Origin: Vanessa cardui
Taxonomy: Eukaryota > Arthropoda > Insecta > Lepidoptera > Nymphalidae
Assembly: GCF_905220365.1 (NCBI RefSeq)
Contig: NC_061123.1
Coordinates: 4,650,001 to 4,714,000, forward strand
Length of the DNA stretch: 64,000 nucleotides
Direction: 5' to 3'
Shown here: one piece after another, positions 63,997 to 64,000 of the stretch
Numbering within the stretch: the first letter of the stretch is position 1
How the letters are laid out: the number at the start of each line of letters is the position of its first letter
Made by a program: the position numbers and the translations under genes
The notes under the pieces: model-generated
Seen by the model: the letters and a program-made list of their open reading frames with translations, nothing else
The model's database searches: none
What the model was told of the DNA's origin: nothing

Positions 63997-63998
63997 AC
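63997..63998 (-). other. Strong - strand splice donor at the window edge
   Basis: The last bases read CG|GTGAGTTT on the - strand, a good donor consensus. It may close gene E's 5' noncoding exon or the exon of a further gene beyond the window. The exon itself is not in view. Confidence 0.35.
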
Positions 63999-64000
63999 CG

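Larger units (their letters stand above)
59149..63998. other. Region upstream of gene E, probably its first intron
   Basis: No coding exon is supported. It holds an inverted copy of the old repeat (60235-60420), a SINE (60791-61087) and AT-rich sequence. If the donor at 63998-63997 pairs with the acceptor at 59150-59149, the whole stretch is a 5' UTR intron of gene E. Confidence 0.45.

Noticed and set aside
1..64000. CRISPR arrays, operons, bacterial or viral systems
   Set aside because: No regularly spaced repeats, no ribosome-binding-site-led gene clusters and no viral genes were seen; gene structure is eukaryotic throughout.

Overview
The window reads as nuclear DNA of a ditrysian moth or butterfly, probably a nymphalid-type butterfly. 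The genome is AT-rich, genes have short GC-richer exons split by introns, and there are many tRNA-derived SINEs, hAT-type MITEs and 3' ends of lepidopteran non-LTR elements. There is no sign of bacterial, plasmid or viral organisation. All gene models were built by hand from splice sites, reading phase and family motifs. No alignment or transcript was available.

Region 1 (1 to about 11.6 kb, + strand) holds the 3' part of a C2H2 zinc-finger regulator that resembles the ZXD family (ZXDA/B/C). Eleven exons are visible, about 569 codons, and every junction keeps frame. The first exon or exons lie left of the window. Its introns contain a hAT MITE with a perfect 8-bp target duplication, a MITE with about 80-bp terminal inverted repeats, two SINE insertions with 11-bp target duplications, and further MITE and SINE debris.

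Region 2 (14.2 to 59.2 kb, - strand) is a head-to-tail tandem array of five rolling stone (rost)-like multi-pass membrane protein genes, A to E from low to high coordinate. A to D each have four coding exons with the same intron phases (1, 1, 2) and give proteins of 273, 281, 266 and 271 residues. E is a more divergent member with five coding exons: it shares the two phase-1 introns, lacks the phase-2 intron, and has two introns of its own. It encodes 291 residues. The five most likely arose by gene duplication. Rolling stone in Drosophila is a membrane protein linked to myoblast fusion; what these copies do is not shown by the sequence.

Region 3: the third intron of gene D (about 7.8 kb) contains, in antisense, an intact 703-codon pogo/Tigger-type DDE transposase with a C-terminal PHD-like finger. 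It is flanked by 27-bp imperfect terminal inverted repeats and by repeated AGGCCT-type subterminal motifs.

The remaining sequence (7.9-14.2, 19.0-22.1, 24.5-26.7, 29.0-31.2, 42.5-53.0 and 59.2-64.0 kb) is AT-rich and holds repeats, two long perfect palindromes, two short tandem duplications and a few GC-rich patches that may be promoters. A strong - strand splice donor on the last bases of the window may be the 5' noncoding exon of gene E.
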